NCBI GenBank assembly: GCA_029817715.1 | Contig: JARUPY010000248.1 | Span: 1,488,001-1,552,000 of the forward strand | Origin: Melastoma dodecandrum | Taxonomy: Eukaryota > Streptophyta > Magnoliopsida > Myrtales > Melastomataceae | Length of the DNA: 64,000 bases | Direction of reading: 5' to 3' | In this document: positions 11,909-22,700 of the stretch, in pieces | How the letters are laid out: every line of letters begins with the position of its first letter | How positions within the stretch are numbered: the stretch's first letter is position 1 | Translations under genes and position numbers: made by a program | The notes under the pieces: generated by a model | The model's database searches: none | Told to the model about the DNA's origin: nothing | What the model saw: only the letters and a program-made list of their open reading frames with translations

Positions 11909-13129
11909 TCATGCGGGTGCCAATGTTTCGAAGAACTCATAAGCTCCGAGGCAACTGTAATGCAGTTTACCGTGGCCCTTACCTTCATGAGGCGGCACCT
12001 TGTAAATGTTCTGGACTGTCTTGTTGCCTAGATCGTAGGACAGGATCTTCCCTGGTATATGAATGACCAGGGATGGCTGCGGTCTCTTGAGAAGCAGAAG
12101 CGTGGTGAAGGCGTAGTAGTTGCTTGCCTCGTCTGGGTCATTGCTCTTCCTCACCATCTCAGGGAAATCCCGGATCATCAAATCAAGTTCAACTTCATAC
12201 CTGGGGGACCATGTTGAGCAGTCGCTCTCTATCACGAAAACTGTGAACCGGGCTGTCATATTGCCGTGGATCTCGAAGTAATATAAGTGCCCTCCTGACT
12301 CCCCGAAGTACCGAAACCTCCTGCTGCCTGTCATGCCGCTGTTGTCACCACGAGCCGGCAGTTTAGGCAGTTCCCCATAATCTTCCTGTGCTATGTCAAA
12401 GGACAGAGAGGATCCGGATGGACTCAGCCAGTGGACAGCACCCCTCCAGAAGACACCGTTGTTGAACACCATATCAAATGGCGCGGCAAATTCACGCGTG
12501 GAATTCGTCCATTTGCGATCCTTCGAAGAGTAAACCACAATCTGGAACCGGCGACTCGGGCCGTCAGTACCTCGGACACATACAACCTTGTAGAAAGGCG
12601 AGTCAGATGGGTCAAAAGCAAGAGCAAGACCGAAAACAGCAGCTGAAGACCGACCTTCGCAGGCGGCCAACCTTGGGACTGCCGAAGACTGATTCGTGGT
12701 TGGGTTAAACACATAGTAGTCGCAGGAAGACCCAAATGTTTTCCAGGTACGACAGAGGAGCAAGCCATTGCAGGACTGGACGATGAGGACTCCTGGCAAG
12801 CCAATGCCGAGGGGAACATCGGTCTTGAAGTTAGTCGCTTCACAAGCCAAAGGGACTATGCGGAGATCGTCGTGGACGGGGGAGGAGCAGAGGAGGACGG
12901 CGGCAGGGGATCCAGGAGGGTTGAGAAACGTGTGACGGAGGCGGAACTCGCGGCCTGAGACTATGAACAGCCACAGCTTGGATACTGTTTGGAGTCTGAC
13001 AGCGCATCTAGGGGGAACCCGGACGAGGATTTCCCGGATGAGGTCCTCGGGGATGTCGGAAAGCTGGGTTTCCCCGGGGGAGGAGGACGAGGGAGGAGGT
13101 GATGAATCCATGGTTCCACTTTCATGCAT
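11909..13129 (-). CDS. F-box protein, At5g07610-like, single exon
   Basis: The protein has 406 aa. An F-box lies at about residues 25-70 (LSDIPEDLIREILVRVPPRC..., VSKLWLFIVSGREF), expected to bind SKP1 in an SCF ubiquitin ligase. The C-terminal part resembles the F-box-associated beta-propeller-like region that selects targets; the substrate is unknown. The reading frame extends 21 bases further upstream to a GTG, but the first ATG is at 13129 and a TATA-like box sits about 40 bases before it. A second in-frame ATG at 13111 is an alternative start. The gene is convergent with the unknown gene ending at 11627, with under 300 bases between stops. No lesion was seen. Confidence 0.85.
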   Translation of the reverse strand: MHESGTMDSSPPPSSSSPGETQLSDIPEDLIREILVRVPPRCAVRLQTVSKLWLFIVSGREFRLRHTFLNPPGSPAAVLLCSSPVHDDLRIVPLACEATNFKTDVPLGIGLPGVLIVQSCNGLLLCRTWKTFGSSCDYYVFNPTTNQSSAVPRLAACEGRSSAAVFGLALAFDPSDSPFYKVVCVRGTDGPSRRFQIVVYSSKDRKWTNSTREFAAPFDMVFNNGVFWRGAVHWLSPSGSSLSFDIAQEDYGELPKLPARGDNSGMTGSRRFRYFGESGGHLYYFEIHGNMTARFTVFVIESDCSTWSPRYEVELDLMIRDFPEMVRKSNDPDEASNYYAFTTLLLLKRPQPSLVIHIPGKILSYDLGNKTVQNIYKVPPHEGKGHGKLHYSCLGAYEFFETLAPA

Positions 13130-13167
13130 GATGCTCTCTCTCGGTGTCACATCCTCCCATTCTCTTC

Positions 13168-13174
13168 TTTATAA
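13168..13174 (-). promoter_or_regulatory. TATA box of the F-box gene at 11909-13129
   Basis: The minus strand reads TTATAAAG here. With the usual spacing, transcription would begin near 13140. That leaves a very short leader before the ATG at 13129 and argues against the upstream GTG as the start. Confidence 0.55.
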
Positions 13175-13615
13175 CCCCTGAGTTTACGTAATTCACAATT
13201 TTTTACTCCTCGCATGATTGATTAGTATGACTTTCGGACATCTCCGGGGGAGGAAGCCAAACGTATGAATGCATGAAGAAGATCTCGTCAAACCCCCTGC
13301 CAGTTTAAAAAGCTTCGATATGCGCATGACATTAACGTGTAATGACAACAACAAAGTGACGACTAAGTATTGATCCGAGGAAGTCTGGTGTGTAAGAACT
13401 AAGTTAATAAAACGTGACCACGTTTATCATCACCCCCTCTTTTTTTTTTCCGTAAGCAGAGAGAGCATCGATGGATCGATCACTCGATGAATGTAGCATC
13501 CGCGGACATGACTACAGATAAAGGCGCAACCATGGTTGATGATCTCATCTCATTTCTCGACATCGTCTCTGATCTTCGGCATGTCGTCGACTTGTCGTCA
13601 CTTGAAAAGTCTTGC

Positions 13616-14002
13616 TCAATGAAAGGAGATTACAAAGTGGATCTCCCTCGGGCAGTTCACGGAACAACGACCGTACAGGAAGCGACGGCGCAGCCCCACC
13701 ATGGAAATCAGAAGAATCACGATTGACATTACCACGACCAGCGGAGGGACGAGGCCGTTCCTCCGGGTCCTACCACAACCTCGGCAGTCGCAGGGTTCGC
13801 GCTTCCTTTGGTCATTGGCCCGTGGCAAACACAACGAGATTAGTAACAGAACGGTTGGCAGCACTGGGAGGATAAAACCCAGTTTCGCCCTTGCACCACT
13901 GACAAGAATCGGGAGAGAGACGAGACGCGGGATGTATATGAATGACAAAGCGAGGAAGATGAGCAGGAGGATTGGTAGCGGTGATGGCTTTTCCGTCAGC
14001 AT
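13616..14002 (-). CDS. possible small integral membrane protein, 128 aa (unrecognised)
   Basis: An uninterrupted ATG-to-stop frame contains three strongly hydrophobic stretches: about residues 8-34 (LPILLLIFLALSFIYIPRLV), 43-58 (FILPVLPTVLLLISLCL) and 88-105 (LVPPLVVVMSIVILLISMV). They are separated by a basic loop and followed by a basic, cysteine-containing tail. Codon composition differs from the flanking AT-rich DNA. I do not recognise the family, no intron or TATA box was identified, and a chance ORF remains possible. Confidence 0.4.
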   Translation of the reverse strand: MLTEKPSPLPILLLIFLALSFIYIPRLVSLPILVSGARAKLGFILPVLPTVLLLISLCLPRANDQRKREPCDCRGCGRTRRNGLVPPLVVVMSIVILLISMVGLRRRFLYGRCSVNCPREIHFVISFH

Positions 14003-14688
14003 ATGAACGATTCCCTGATCATTTCTATTAATCTTGTTTTACTGTCCTTTAAAGGAGACATATCCGAATGCTATGATTCCTGCGGATTGATAGGAAGAAC
14101 AAGTCTTCGAAATCTGGATTGATTCTTAACAGAAATGAGATCATCTTTCTCAGTAAGGCCAAGATTTTTATTGTAGGCAGTCATGAACAGGACTTTCCCA
14201 GTTGATGGCAAACATCATTTTTCTCCCCGAGACAGGGAGCACTCAGCGTGAGGAACCCATGTTACAAGGCCAGTGTCTGATCATGGACAATGAACGATTG
14301 CTGGTTCATAGGGGGTGGTTGATTCCGGCGAATCCATCCAGACGAATTAGCGAAGGACATCCCCCTCATAGTGTAGACAGTGAATAAATGTCATTGAGAA
14401 AAGCCTGTGATGAATAATCCAGGACCACACAAGGAAGATCATTCACTACTACCTCCCTTAAGATTCAGGAGGGCTCGAGATATGCAGAGACGAATGAATG
14501 GAGAAGTCATAACGAGCATGGGGTCGGATAAAATGGTGCTGGTACATAAACCAAAACAGATAAATTGCAGGCAGGATCAATTCTCCAAAACGGTCACAGG
14601 TAAAGAATTCATCGTTTCGAAGTCTATATACGGTAAAAAACGGCAAACAATCTTTAGAAACTGTAAAAGAATCCCCCTCAAAGCCGCC

Positions 14689-15891
14689 TCAACAGAAAGA
14701 GGCATGGTTTGGAGTAGCATGCGCGGAATTCTGTGTCTCCAGTAAGGTCAGAGATTCCACGTAGTTGACCACCTCGAAAGAGTTTGCAACACCATACAGA
14801 CCGAGGCGACTGATTTTCTGACTCTCGGGATTATAAGAGACCAGCTCGTCATTTGGCGTGATGAGCAGGACCTCCCCGTGCTTCCTGAAGCCTATGACTC
14901 TTACTATCCCACCTAACTCACAAATATCAATAGCGAAGAGCTTCGTCCATGACTCAGCTGCCCCGTATTCTCTCATCAACCAGACCCAACAGATCCCGTG
15001 CAGCTGATGCCCGTCTGGCATCAACGGGTGGCACTGAAACAAGCAAAGCGAGCCTTGATGAATCGTGATCGACAGATTCAGCGTGTTTGCAAAGAGCATG
15101 CCATCCGGGACCCCCATTTCCCGGAATGTCTCTTCATGAAGATCGAAAACTACTAACAGCGGCCTGGCGCCACGAATCCCTTCATCCAAGATCCGGAAAC
15201 CGATCCAATGGATGGATCCATTCAGAAAGACCTGAGCCGAAGATTCTGGAATGACATAAGGGACGTCCATATCCACGCTCCTCCAATCCTTCATTCTAAG
15301 CTCGTAAATTTCCACTTTCTTAGGGAGCGTCCTCGACCAGTTCTTCGACCAAGTGTAAACCAACCTCATGAACTTATATTCATCACACTTCTCATCAAAC
15401 CCAAAACCCACGACATAAGTATGAGTCGAACCGACACTCTCCTCACGCGCGATGGGGAGCCGCAGGAGCTTCCTAAGAGAAGGGTTCCACAGCACGATCT
15501 TGAGGTGATTAACGATGTAGTCCGCGAAGCAGAGCAGGCCATTACACGATCCGACGTAATAAAAGGTTTCAGACAGACCTGCGGGGAACAGAAGGCGCTC
15601 GTTCTCGACGAGGGTCTCACCATCGACATACAACGCGTTCCAGTCCTCCTTGTGGGTGAGGGAGTAATGCCTCAACAGGAGCAGCGGCGGAGAGTCCCTC
15701 CTCCCGAGGGCGCGCTTCAGGTGAGCCAAGACGAACGGCCGGGACGAGACGAGGGACTTCCACGACTTGGAGACGCTGGCGAACCTCGCGAGGGACTTCA
15801 CGGGGAGCCTCCAAAGGATCTCGAGGAGGATCTCCTGCGGCAGGTCGGGGAAGGACGCGGCCTCCGCGGATGATTTCTTGCACTCAAGCAT
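14689..15891 (-). CDS. F-box protein with F-box-associated domain (CPR1/At3g06240-like), single exon
   Basis: The protein has 400 aa from a clear ATG. The F-box lies at about residues 14-58 (FPDLPQEILLEILWRLPVKS, SVSKSWKSLVSS). It is followed by the FBA-type region with the typical block SCNGLLCFADY, the 'NPSLRKLLRLP' motif and the YVVGFGFDE repeat. Such proteins act as SCF substrate adaptors, and some control immune-receptor levels; this target is unknown. It lies in the same orientation as the F-box gene at 11.9-13.1 kb, but the two belong to different F-box subfamilies, so this is not a simple tandem duplication. A long frame on the opposite strand (15208-15873) is a shadow of its GC-rich coding sequence. 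Confidence 0.9.
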   Translation of the reverse strand: MLECKKSSAEAASFPDLPQEILLEILWRLPVKSLARFASVSKSWKSLVSSRPFVLAHLKRALGRRDSPPLLLLRHYSLTHKEDWNALYVDGETLVENERLLFPAGLSETFYYVGSCNGLLCFADYIVNHLKIVLWNPSLRKLLRLPIAREESVGSTHTYVVGFGFDEKCDEYKFMRLVYTWSKNWSRTLPKKVEIYELRMKDWRSVDMDVPYVIPESSAQVFLNGSIHWIGFRILDEGIRGARPLLVVFDLHEETFREMGVPDGMLFANTLNLSITIHQGSLCLFQCHPLMPDGHQLHGICWVWLMREYGAAESWTKLFAIDICELGGIVRVIGFRKHGEVLLITPNDELVSYNPESQKISRLGLYGVANSFEVVNYVESLTLLETQNSAHATPNHASFC

Positions 15892-16830
15892 AATTCCGGA
15901 AACACCAACTGCAATCGATTAAGGAATCGGCCGCAATTCGCACGTCCCGAACAAGAAATCCCCCCCCACCCCAAAAAGAAAAAATATAATTCAGGGATTA
16001 GGAAAGGAATGACCTTTCTTCAGCTGGGGATTGGGGATGGCGACCAAGGAACGCGTTGTTTCGTCGCTTCTTTTGATTTTTCCGATGGGGGATGATTTCT
16101 CAAGGGGACAGCTTCGTAATTTCACAACTCCTCTTTACAAAAGACTGGTCCTCAAGGGGAAGATCTCCGGCGGACGACGGGAGGTGGTGGCTGGCAGTTC
16201 CCTTCCAAGTTCCAACCAATGTTCCCTACCTATCATGTCCCTGTCACTGTCACTGTCTTCCCTCCGTCCACATTGTTCGGGGATTTGATTAACTAATTTC
16301 CTAACTAAGAAAGACAAAGACCCGCACAAAACTAGCTTTAAACTATAAAAAAAAAAATTCATAAAATACAACACCATTCCTAAATCTAAATACGGTCATG
16401 AAAGAAAATTTCTATAAAAAAAAGCAAATTGTCAGATCTCCTCCATATCCTCGGTGTCCCCGCGTGTGTGTATGATGATTAAGTAACACTTTGCTCAATG
16501 GATGAAGATTATGTATGATCATGTGATTGAAACATGAGTTTTGTTCCGTCGTAGATATTAAGTTTTATTAATTGTCAATAAATTAATGTTATAAATAGCG
16601 ATTTCAATCAATTGAAATAGATTTTACAAACACCACGGATACTACGACAGCCGGGATGAAATTAGCTTTTCTAATACCAATTCCATGAAAATATGAGAAC
16701 TTCACTGTCAATTCTCATGAAATCGGAAGATCAAAATCAAGTACTCGTAACTAATATTCAATTTCTTCTTCGAAATAACACATATATTTCATAAGAAAGT
16801 TCATCTACATAAGAGTTACTACTTTATTTG
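15892..16830. other. intergenic, no gene recognised
   Basis: This should contain the promoter and leader of the F-box gene at 15891. Short frames around 16031-16290 have no family resemblance. The rest is AT-rich and featureless. Confidence 0.5.
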
Positions 16831-17930
16831 GGAGTTATCCCCACCATCCACCAGAAATTGGTGAGTCCTTCTTCATTGGCGTAAAAGGAGCCAGTAGAGT
16901 GTCCGTGCGGAGTGAGGTACACAGCCGTGGGAGTGGGCTCTTCAATTACAAGCGGGGTGTACTCATTCATCCTCTTGTTTAGCAACAAAAATTTGATCAA
17001 TGTCGATTATGTTAGTATTCTTGCATTGCTCGTCCTCGTATTGCTTATCCTTGCCCCCTTCCTCTAATGCATCCTCCTCCTCCTCCTCCTCCGCTACCCT
17101 ACGTGACGTCCATACATACACATTGGGGTATATTATATTCTCTCAAGAAGTTCTGGCTAGCTCGAGAAAGACCAGCTATCTGACAAATATAGTTGTTTGC
17201 GAAATAAATGAAATTAGTACGATAATCTTGTAATTGACAAAGATAGTTTGCGAAAGAAATAATATTGGACGATGCACGATTGGTGAAACAACAACATCGG
17301 TTATTCTCAAAACATATACTTGTTGGATATGCCTTGGATTTACAAGGAGCAAACTTTATAAGCAATCTCACGTCATTATCTTCTTGAATAGAAAACAGTA
17401 TATACTTTACACCAACATTTTTATACTCAATAACTGGGTTATTTATGCCAAATGTTTAATCTCATTTGTAATTGTATGCCCATTGCAACACATAACATAC
17501 ATACCCTCCATACTATCGTAGTTCACGACTTTTGTGACTTCTATTCTCTTAATCGTATCTCTACCGTAAATAATTCCATCGGTTCCATTAATAATATTCA
17601 CATTCGTAAAATCATTAGTTCCATCGATGACATCGTAAAATGATGCCTTATAAAACCTGAAATGAGTAGCTCGATAAATAAGTTTCAAATTATCGTATTA
17701 GGGTCTCAAATTGAATTCGATCTTTCAAAAATCAAAATTTAGAAATAAATATGTTTCCATAAAATCGGTCTTAGAAAAATCAACTTCACCTTAGGTGCAT
17801 CGACAAAAATTGGTATTTGTAAGACGAATTTCTTTATTGATAGAAATTGTCCCTAACACCGATTTCTTAGCATTAGCCAGTAAAGTTTAAAACTTAATAC
17901 CCTGTTTTGCAAAATAGTTTACGTACAAAC
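16830..17930 (-). mobile_element. decayed MULE relic (N-terminal transposase region)
   Basis: Minus-strand sequence at about 17290-17690 aligns by eye with 60600-60910 of the large MULE. Shared features are the DNA block around TTGGATTT.CAA..GCAAAC and protein patterns such as NIINGTDGIIYG against NIVNGPDVVGYD and LLIKFA at the same relative position. Further downstream on the minus strand (17100-16980) is a Glu-rich stretch encoded by a (TCC)n tract. Near 17890-17930, TACCCTGTTTTGCAAAATAG resembles the terminal repeat of the intron element in ISA1. Frames are broken and no catalytic domain is seen. The boundaries are approximate. Confidence 0.55.
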
Positions 17931-19582
17931 CAACAAAAACCCTTTTGGAACACAGCTTTCGGCTTGTGCATCGTCTGTGATTGGCATCATCATCATCATC
18001 ATCATCATCAAACAACCTTTTAAGATTCCTTCATTCCCTAGTAACCTCCTCCATGATTCACCAAAGTTTTTGCTGTTTTGTATCAAGCGTGTACTTAGTT
18101 TCTTTCGCAATTAGAACGATGGTGATTTTTATGGCAACTAACATGATAATCATAAAAGCTGCTTCCAACTCCCATTAACTCACCCTTACATCACATAATT
18201 CCATGCAACGACGTTACTTGGGACTAATTTAGAACATACTTTAACGCTACTCTTCCTCTAAATTCCATAAAATAATTCAATTAAAATGTGACATATTAGA
18301 ACTCATATCAACTTTAGGGTATTCAGAAAAAAATAAAAAGACTTAAAATAAAGTTTGCTCTACACAGAGAAAGGACAAACCTTGATTTAAGCATAATAAA
18401 AGGAAGAAAAAGTTGGGGAAGTAGAGATCAAATCAGTACGCAGCTAGCTGCTCTCTAGCTGTAAAAAGTTTTAAATAATTTTCTGTTTTTTTTTTCTTTA
18501 AAATAAAATAAAAAAAATTTATGAGGAAAGTTAGGGGTAGGAATGAAAAAGCGGGGGGCCGTCGAAATCATAATATATCTTTTTTTTGAGGGGGGGCAGA
18601 GTCAAATAATTAGCTGACGGGGGGACATCTATTATCCCTCTCTATTATTTAATCCACCACCAAAATTCAGAAAGAAATAAATTTCACCTCCCTTTTTTAG
18701 ACCACGATTCAACTCCTCGTTACCATCGTGGATTTTTACTTAGGATTGTTGTATTTTGTTGGTTGGGTGGGATGATTCAGCCGACGACATGAACGTGGGG
18801 ATGTAATGATAACAAGACGTTTGTCTGATTGGTTTTATGCCTTGGGCTTTAACTCAAGCAAGAGTTAAAGGTAAAAGGAAAAGTCTGTAAGAACAAATAA
18901 GCAAAAAAAAAAAAAAAAAAAATTAAAGACAAAGCAGAAAGTGAGGGGAGGAGGACGACACCCATCACTCCCCCCACCCACACGCACACAATCACAAAGT
19001 AATTCCATTTATTTTCATCCATTAAACCCACCTCAATAACAACAACTACTACTACTACTACTTCTTGATGCTAATTCTCAGAATTCTTTAATTCATGGGG
19101 ATACTCTTGTGGATATTCCATGAAAATTGAGTTTTTATGACTGATGTGTTGTTGTGGTTATTTCTGGTCAACTCCCTTTTTCTGCCGACCATTTTTGAAA
19201 GAAAATTTAAGGAAAAAGAACGGAGACAGAAACAAAGGGAATGAGTTTGCTGGGGCAGTACAAAAAGGGCAGACGAGAAGAGAAGACACCCTCCTTATTT
19301 CTTCTTCTTCTTCTTCTTCTGGTTCGACAGTTTGCCGCGTAGTTGTTGGGTGGGGAAAGGGGGATTGCTTTTTCCCTTTTTTTTTTGCTTCTCTCGGGTC
19401 AAAACATCCTCCCGCTTGCATCACGCATCGCTTTCTTCAGGCTTTCGCTGTTTTCTGGGATATCCAATCTTCTCTCTGGTTCCTTATCTTCTTTAGCCGA
19501 CCTCAGCTTTCCCCCCTCCCTCTTTCGTTATGGATGGCTAGCAGCTGATTCCCACCCCGTCTCATCCGAGAGAGTCTCAGCG
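17931..19582. other. intergenic and ARF promoter/leader with simple repeats
   Basis: No gene was seen. It contains a (CAT)n tract at about 17987-18010, a poly(A) run at 18903-18922, and (ACT)n at 19042-19060. A (TTC)n tract at 19300-19320 probably lies in the ARF leader. The last few hundred bases are presumably promoter and 5' UTR of the ARF gene. Confidence 0.5.
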
Positions 19583-19672
19583 ATGGAGAACTCTACCAGC
19601 GTAACGGGAGGACCTGCCGCCGAAGGTCGGCCTCATCTCTGCTTGGATCTTTGTCATATGGTCTTCGGTTAG
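19583..19672 (+). promoter_or_regulatory. upstream ORF 1 in the ARF leader (29 codons plus stop)
   Basis: An ATG at 19583 in the context GCGATGG opens a frame that ends at TAG 19670-19672, 45 bases before the main ARF ATG. It ends before the main ORF, so reinitiation is possible. uORF control is known for some ARF genes (ETT, MP); for this gene it is inference. The transcription start was not determined, so inclusion in the mRNA is assumed. Confidence 0.5.
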
Positions 19673-19697
19673 AATTGAAGGGACAGGGACGAAGGTG

Positions 19698-19760
19698 ATG
19701 CCGGAGGCTGGGTGTATATGGCAGGTGGAGCAGGGGCAGCCTCAGCTGCGGTTGAGGTGA
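19698..19760 (+). promoter_or_regulatory. upstream ORF 2, overlapping the ARF start codon
   Basis: The ATG at 19698 (GTGATGC context) opens 20 codons ending at TGA 19758-19760. It overlaps the main ATG at 19718 in another frame, so a ribosome starting here would pass the ARF start. This would be expected to lower ARF translation. The effect is inferred. Confidence 0.5.
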
Positions 19761-22700
19761 AGAACGTGATCAACCCGGAGCTCTGGCAGGCATGTGCTGG
19801 GCCGCTGGTGAACCTCCCCCCGGCCGGCACCCACGTAGTCTACTTCCCTCAGGGCCACAGTGAACAGGTAGATAGCCTGGTCTTTCTTTCCCATTGTTAA
19901 AGTTTGCCAGTTATGTAATCTTAGCTAGCTTTTGGCATGTCTTGACATGGAACTGCCTCATCGATTTCGTGTGCCGGCCCTTGGTTGCATCCCTCTACCT
20001 GTCGAGGGTCCGGAAAAGCTGTTGCGGTTGTCGTATTAGTCGCTTTCGGTAGCCGGTTACTCTCTTTGATGTAGACGGTTTTGGAGAGGTGCTTTGTTTC
20101 CGAGTGATAATTATTGAGAAAGATGTGAAAATTGGTCGAGTATTCAATTATTCTGACCCAGCTGGTCCAGCTAAAACCATACCTACATGTATTCAACTAT
20201 GCTTCTACTTGAAATATGTATTTCCCATCTGTTTGGTGGTACTGGTTTCTTTTTATCGTTGGATTTTGTGTCCGTTAACGAGAACACCTGTGCTTTGAGA
20301 ATACGTCCGAAGTCGCCTTGGAGTATCTGAATTGTGCTTTGGGAATACAATGTGAACGATGTTCTTGTCTTCTTGGGCTGGATTTTGTGACGACTGTGAT
20401 AATTTCCCAGGTTGTAGCCTCGATGAAGAAAAGTGTTGATACTCAAGTTCCAAACTACCCGAATCTACCGTCCGAGATGCCGTGCCTGCTTCATAACGTC
20501 ACTTTACATGTAGAGCTACTGCAGATTCGCCTCTTTTGCCTCTGCAGATTCATTTTCCAGCGGTTTCTTCTCACCAGATGGTAGCTCTTTTTATTTTCTG
20601 TTGTAGGCGGACCCTGAGACGCATGAAATTTTCGCTCAGATGACTCTCCAACCTGTCCCTAGCGTGAGTTCTCTTTCTCACTCGCATTTTGCTTTGCTCG
20701 TGTTTTAAGCTGCCCGTTCAAACACAGGAATGACGAACAAAATTTAGGGTATCGAGGAGTATGGCATCCTTTTCTAGTATTTTTTATTTATTTCCAGAGA
20801 TTCAAGCTTAAAGCTATAGTGTGGGATTGGCATGTTTGCAGTTTGACAAGGAAGCCTTGCTGAGATCAGATCTTGCTCTCAGGTCAGCTAAGCCGCAGCC
20901 CGAGTTTTTCTGCAAAACACTGAATGCCAGTGACACGAGCACGCATGGAGGTTTATGTGTACCTCGCCGAGCTGCTGAGAAAATATTCCCTCGTCTTGTG
21001 AGCAACTACTCTATACATTTCTCTATCTGTTAAATGCTTCAGCATTCAGAAGGGCAGTAGTAGCTTGCAGGCATCACATTCATGTTAATTTCACGGCAGG
21101 ATTTCTCGATGCAACCACCGGTGCAAGAGATAGTGGTTCGGGATTTGCACGACAATGTATGGAACTTCCGCCACATATATCGGGGTATGTCCTAGCACAC
21201 TCGTTTAGCTCCCTTGTGGTCAGAGCACCTTACATCGTCTTTAACTAAAGTTGCCCATCCCTTTGTGCTTGGTCAATATATGTGTAACGTAGTCGCGACG
21301 GATTTTGACGACAGGACAACCTAAACGCCACCTTCTGACGACAGGGTGGAGCTTGTTTGTCAGAGGGAAGAGGCTTTTTGCCGGGGACTCTGTTCTATTT
21401 GTCAGGTAACTTAGGCTAGAGTAATACCTCCTCGCCATTATCCCGAGGACATCTGCTTCACGAACGCATCATCATTTTATTGTCTCGTCCTATCCCGCTT
21501 CGAGCTAGTGTGATTACTTTTTTTAGTTCATGTTTCTTACGGGACTTATCGTGTGCAGAGATGAAAAGCAGCAGTTGCTCCTTGGCATCAGACGGGCAAA
21601 TCGCCAACCGACCAGTTTATCTTCATCGGTGTTATCAAGTGACAGCATACATATCGGTGTCCTCGCCGCTGCAGCCCATGCTGCTGCCAACAATAGTCCC
21701 TTCACCGTGTTTTACAAACCAAGGTTTGTGTTTCAACACTCTGACTTTTGCTGCCGAGTGCATCCAGCCACTGCAATAGGAGTTGAAACATCTTTTCCTA
21801 ATTTAAGTTCCCTTTTTCAGGGCTAGCCCGTCCGAGTTTGTTATTCCCTTAGCAAAATACCATAAGGCGGTATACGGCTACCAGCTATCTACCGGTATGC
21901 GATTCCGGATGTTGTTCGAAACTGAGGAGTCAGGAACTCGAAGGTGACACTTCTTTTGCACCTCTATCTTAAATCTTCTATTTCATTTTTCGTCAAAAAG
22001 GATGATTCCTCCTTGATACAGTTACTCTTTATCTCATGTATAGGTACATGGGTACTGTCACTGGCATCAGCGACATTGATCCTATTGGGTGGAAAAATTC
22101 GCAGTGGCGCAATTTACAGGTATCGTCTATCAGGTTGGTGCATATTCGCAGTTCCTTAATCATTGCGATTCCTTTTAACATGCATACCTTTGTTACAGGT
22201 TGGGTGGGATGAATCAACTGCTGGCAAGCAGCAAACTCGCATCTCTGTATGGGAAATTGAGCCCGTGATTGCTCCACTCTTTATGTACCCCCCTCCATTT
22301 TACAGATCCAAACGACCAAGACTTCCGGGATTTCCTGGTGAGACGTTCGTGCCCCGTTGTCGTGGAATGATATGAGCAGCTGTTCATTTGTCCCGAGCTC
22401 TTCATTTTTGTCGTTGGATGTGCATTGTCAATCTAATCTTTGGACTTTGCAGGTGACGAATTCTTGGACTTGGACAGCATGTCGAAGAGGACGATGCCTT
22501 GGCTCGACGATGATGTTGGGGCGAAGGATCCCCAGGTCCTTTCTGGGATTAGCCTAATGCACTGGATGAACATGAACCAAAATTCTCTGACAAATTTGAT
22601 GCAGCCTGGTTACCTGCAACCATTGCCTGGCTCCATCAAGCAAAATCTCCCTGCTGGGGATCTTTCTCGACAAATAGTGTTTTCAGCGCAGCAGAATTCT

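Noticed and set aside
15208..15873. 221-codon open frame on the plus strand
   Set aside because: It lies wholly antisense to the F-box gene at 14689-15891, is GC-driven and has no family resemblance.
19158..19424. Glu-rich frame on the minus strand
   Set aside because: It arises from a (TTC)n tract in the presumed ARF leader; simple repeat, not a gene.
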